Positions 5,578 to 8,072 of a DNA stretch of 8,072 nucleotides are shown in pieces. Within the stretch, counting starts at the first letter, position 1. Every line of letters begins with the position of its first letter. Origin of the DNA: Acidocella sp. (GTDB taxonomy: Bacteria > Pseudomonadota > Alphaproteobacteria > Acetobacterales > Acetobacteraceae); assembly GCA_028687415.1 (NCBI GenBank), contig JAQUAC010000094.1, positions 1-8,072 of the forward strand, in the 5' to 3' direction. The notes under the pieces were generated by a model. That model saw only the letters and a program-made list of their open reading frames with translations. It searched no databases and was not told the DNA's origin. Made by a program: the position numbers and the translations under genes.

Positions 5578-6780
5578 GTGATTGAACCGGTGGTGCAGCA
5601 CAAGCGGCGTAAAAAATACTGGATTTTCGCCGGTATTCTGCTGCTGCTCATCGCCTTTGTGTGGTGGCGTCACTCCGGCATGGTCTCGCAGAAGGCTGGT
5701 CCAGCGCCGCAGGCGGTGGGCGTGGCTAAGGCAGTGTCCGGCCAGATGCCGGTGGTGCTGGACGAGCTGGGCACGGTCACGCCGATTGGTACCGTGACCG
5801 TGCTGCCGCAGATCAGCGGTTACCTCACCCAGGTGGCGTTCACCGAGGGGCAGGACGTGACCCAGGGGCAGTTCCTGGCGCAGATCGACCCGCGCTCCTA
5901 CCAAATTCAGCTTGAGCAGTATCAGGCAGCTCTGGCGAAGGACAAGGCCTTGCTGGCGCAGGCCCGCTCCGACCTCGCGCGTTACGAGACGCTGGAGGCG
6001 CAGGACAGCATCTCCGCGCAGGTGGTGGCAGATCAGCGCTTTCTGGTGGCGCAGGACGAAGCGACGACGAAATCCGATCAGGCGAATATCGACACGGCGA
6101 AGCTCGACCTCGTCTATTGCCATATCACCTCACCGGTCACCGGGCGCGTTGGCTTGCGGCTTGTGGATGTGGGTAATTACGTCACCTCCGGCAGTTCCAC
6201 CGGCCTTGCCGTGGTCACCACCGTGGCGCCGACGACTGTGATCTTCTCGGTGGCACAAGAGGATCTGGCGCCCGTGCTGGTGCGGCTGGGGCAGGGGGCC
6301 AAGCTTACCGCCACCGCCTATGCCAGCGACGACACGACCAAGCTGGAGGACGGCACGCTGGAGGCGGTGGACAACCAGATGGATACCTCCACCGGCATGG
6401 TGAAGCTGCGCGCCAGCTTCGCCAATACCGACGGCGCGCTATTCCCAAATGAGTTCGTGAACGTGCATCTGCTGGTGAACACGCTGGAAAACGCGACGCT
6501 GGTGCCAAGCTCCGCGGTGCAGTCCGGTGCGCCGGGGGCTTACGTATACGTGGTGCAGCCGGATGACACAGTGCATGTGCAGGCCGTCACCACTGGCCCC
6601 ACGGACGGCACCAACACCGTGATCACCAAGGGCGTGGCCCCCGGTGATGTGGTGGTGACAGATGGCGTGGACCGGCTGAGCGAGGGCGCAAAGGTGGTCG
6701 TCGCCATCACACCCACGGCCAAGGCGGCGCCCAGCGGCGCGCAGGCGCACCGTCACCATCACTCATCCGGCCAAGCGTAA
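5578..6780 (+). CDS. mdtA: RND efflux periplasmic adaptor (MdtA-like)
   Basis: A 400-residue membrane fusion protein linking an RND pump to an outer-membrane channel. A basic N-terminus (HKRRKK, 8-13) precedes one membrane anchor (about 15-30). No lipobox cysteine is seen. The first half of the lipoyl-like domain, PQISGYLTQVAFTEGQDV, is near 77-94. An alpha-helical hairpin spans about 110-170, and the second lipoyl half includes HITSPVTGRVG at about 182-192. The beta-barrel follows, then the VDNQMDTSTGMVKLRASF and LFPNEFVNVHLLV segments typical of MdtA. The C-terminus carries a histidine cluster (His391, 393-395). The start is GTG, with GGGG at 5565-5568 as a possible ribosome binding site. 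The pump gene follows after three bases. The MdtA assignment rests on resemblance to E. coli MdtA; the substrate range is unknown. Confidence 0.9.
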   Translation: MIEPVVQHKRRKKYWIFAGILLLLIAFVWWRHSGMVSQKAGPAPQAVGVAKAVSGQMPVVLDELGTVTPIGTVTVLPQISGYLTQVAFTEGQDVTQGQFLAQIDPRSYQIQLEQYQAALAKDKALLAQARSDLARYETLEAQDSISAQVVADQRFLVAQDEATTKSDQANIDTAKLDLVYCHITSPVTGRVGLRLVDVGNYVTSGSSTGLAVVTTVAPTTVIFSVAQEDLAPVLVRLGQGAKLTATAYASDDTTKLEDGTLEAVDNQMDTSTGMVKLRASFANTDGALFPNEFVNVHLLVNTLENATLVPSSAVQSGAPGAYVYVVQPDDTVHVQAVTTGPTDGTNTVITKGVAPGDVVVTDGVDRLSEGAKVVVAITPTAKAAPSGAQAHRHHHSSGQA

Positions 6781-6783
6781 CCT

Positions 6784-8072
6784 GTGAACCCCTCTAAGCT
6801 TTTTATCCTCCGGCCGGTCGCGACATCGCTGCTGATGATCGCCTTTGTGCTGGTCGGGCTGGTGGCGTTCCAGTATCTGCCCGTCTCGGCGCTGCCGGAT
6901 GTGAACTATCCGACCATCCAGGTGCAGACCTTCTACCCTGGTGCTTCGCCGGAGGTGATGACTTCCTCCGTTACGGCACCGCTGGAGCGGCAATTGGGCA
7001 AGATGGAGGGGCTGAACCAGATGTCCTCCTCCAGCTCCGCCGGGGCCTCGGTCATCACGTTGCAATTCAACCTCTCGCTCAGCCTGGACGTGGCGGAGCA
7101 GGAGGTGCAGGCGGCCATCAACGCGGCGGGCAATCTGCTGCCCAGCGATCTGCCGGCCCCGCCGGTCTACGCCAAGGTGAATCCGGCGGACGCCCCGGTG
7201 ATGATTCTGGCCATTACCTCCAAGACCATGAAACTTACCGATGTCGAGAGCATCGTTAACGCGCGGCTGGCCTCGAAGCTGTCGGAAATCCCCGGCGTCG
7301 GCCTGGTCACGGTCAGCGGCGGAAATGTGCCCGCGGTGCGGGTGGAGGTGAACCCGCTGGCACTGGCCTCTTACGGCCTGAGCCTCGACAATATCCGTAC
7401 CGATATCGGCAATCTCAACGTCAACTCGCCGAAGGGCAGCTTCTCCGGCCCGTCGCAGAATTTCACCATCAACGCTAACGACCAGCTGACCGATGCCTCG
7501 CAATACGCCAAGCTGGTGGTGGCGTATAAGAACGGCACGCCGGTTTATCTGGGCGATGTGGCGAAGATCATCGCCGCGCCCCAGAACGCCGAGCTGGGTG
7601 CCTGGGCCAACCGCACCCCGGCCATCGTGCTCAACATCCAGCGCCAGCCGAACGCCAATATCATTGCCACGGTCAACACCATCAAGCGCGCGCTGCCGGT
7701 GCTCACCGCCGGGCTGCCGGCCGCCATGCAGATCGCGGTGATGAGCGACGGCACCACCTCCATCCGCGCCTCGGTCGGCGATGCGGAGTTCGAGCTGGCG
7801 CTCAGCATTCTGCTCGTCGTCGCCGTTATTTTCGTGTTTCTGCGCAATATGCGGGCCACCATTATTCCCAGCATTTCGGTGCCGGTGTCGCTCGTCGGCA
7901 CGCTGGCCATTATGTATCTGTGCGGCTTCTCGCTCGATAATCTCTCGCTGATGGCGTTGATCGTCGCCACTGGCTTTGTGGTGGACGATTCCATCGTGAT
8001 GATCGAGAATATCACGCGGTATCTGGAGATGGGCGAAACCCCGATGCAGGCGGCGCTGAAGGGGGCCGGGCA
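6784..8072 (+). CDS. mdtB: RND efflux pump inner-membrane subunit (MdtB-like), 5' part
   Basis: The first 429 complete codons of a proton-driven RND transporter, which is normally a little over 1000 residues; the reading frame is open at the window end. The start FILRPVATSLLMIAFVLVG forms membrane segment 1 (about 7-30). The periplasmic porter domain follows, with PVSALPDVNYPTIQV, YPGASPEVM, VTAPLERQLG and the PAPPVYAKVNPADAP stretch characteristic of the MdtB/MdtC branch. Membrane segments 2-4 lie near 336-354, 362-384 and 387-410. The proton-relay aspartates are Asp401-Asp402 in GFVVDDSIVMIEN. The start is GTG, the only one possible because the upstream gene's TAA is in the same frame two codons earlier. 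The ribosome binding site is weak, so translation is probably coupled to the adaptor. MdtB versus another member of this branch cannot be settled from half the protein. Confidence 0.92.
   Translation, partial: MNPSKLFILRPVATSLLMIAFVLVGLVAFQYLPVSALPDVNYPTIQVQTFYPGASPEVMTSSVTAPLERQLGKMEGLNQMSSSSSAGASVITLQFNLSLSLDVAEQEVQAAINAAGNLLPSDLPAPPVYAKVNPADAPVMILAITSKTMKLTDVESIVNARLASKLSEIPGVGLVTVSGGNVPAVRVEVNPLALASYGLSLDNIRTDIGNLNVNSPKGSFSGPSQNFTINANDQLTDASQYAKLVVAYKNGTPVYLGDVAKIIAAPQNAELGAWANRTPAIVLNIQRQPNANIIATVNTIKRALPVLTAGLPAAMQIAVMSDGTTSIRASVGDAEFELALSILLVVAVIFVFLRNMRATIIPSISVPVSLVGTLAIMYLCGFSLDNLSLMALIVATGFVVDDSIVMIENITRYLEMGETPMQAALKGAG

Noticed and set aside
6763..7503. Open frame on the - strand opposite the mdtB-like gene
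   Set aside because: Composition typical of an antisense shadow; the + strand frame is clearly an RND pump that runs off the window.

Overview
The window is a stretch of bacterial chromosome of moderately high GC, with every recognisable gene on the + strand. It holds a compact housekeeping block followed by the start of an RND efflux operon. Gene order (nagZ, site-2 protease, scpA, scpB, then tat genes and serS) and protein character point to an alphaproteobacterium. An acidophilic or acetic-acid-type member of the Acetobacteraceae is my best guess, but this is inference from gene order and protein style, not from a marker gene.

Region 1 (1-5473) is a run of eight genes that look co-transcribed: the 3' end of nagZ (peptidoglycan recycling), a short M50 membrane metalloprotease, scpA and scpB (condensin partners for chromosome segregation), chaC (glutathione-degrading gamma-glutamylcyclotransferase), tatB and tatC (twin-arginine protein export) and serS (seryl-tRNA synthetase). 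Junctions are overlaps of 4, 11, 8, 4 and 8 bases or gaps of 22 and 3 bases, so translational coupling is likely. A short hairpin followed by five T residues begins at the serS stop codon and probably ends the transcript. The oddity here is that tatA is absent between scpB and tatB, and chaC occupies that place.

Region 2 (5474-5577) is the only real intergenic gap. It holds the putative terminator, a plausible sigma-70-type promoter and an imperfect AT-rich direct repeat that could be an operator.

Region 3 (5578-8072) encodes an MdtA-like periplasmic adaptor and the first 429 residues of an MdtB-like RND inner-membrane pump. The pump runs off the window edge. Together they should form part of a proton-driven tripartite multidrug exporter; a second RND subunit (MdtC-like) or an outer-membrane channel may lie beyond the window.

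I see no mobile element, CRISPR array, tRNA, rRNA or prophage gene. Nothing here is a convincing undescribed system. The points most worth checking are the missing tatA and the repeat upstream of the efflux operon.
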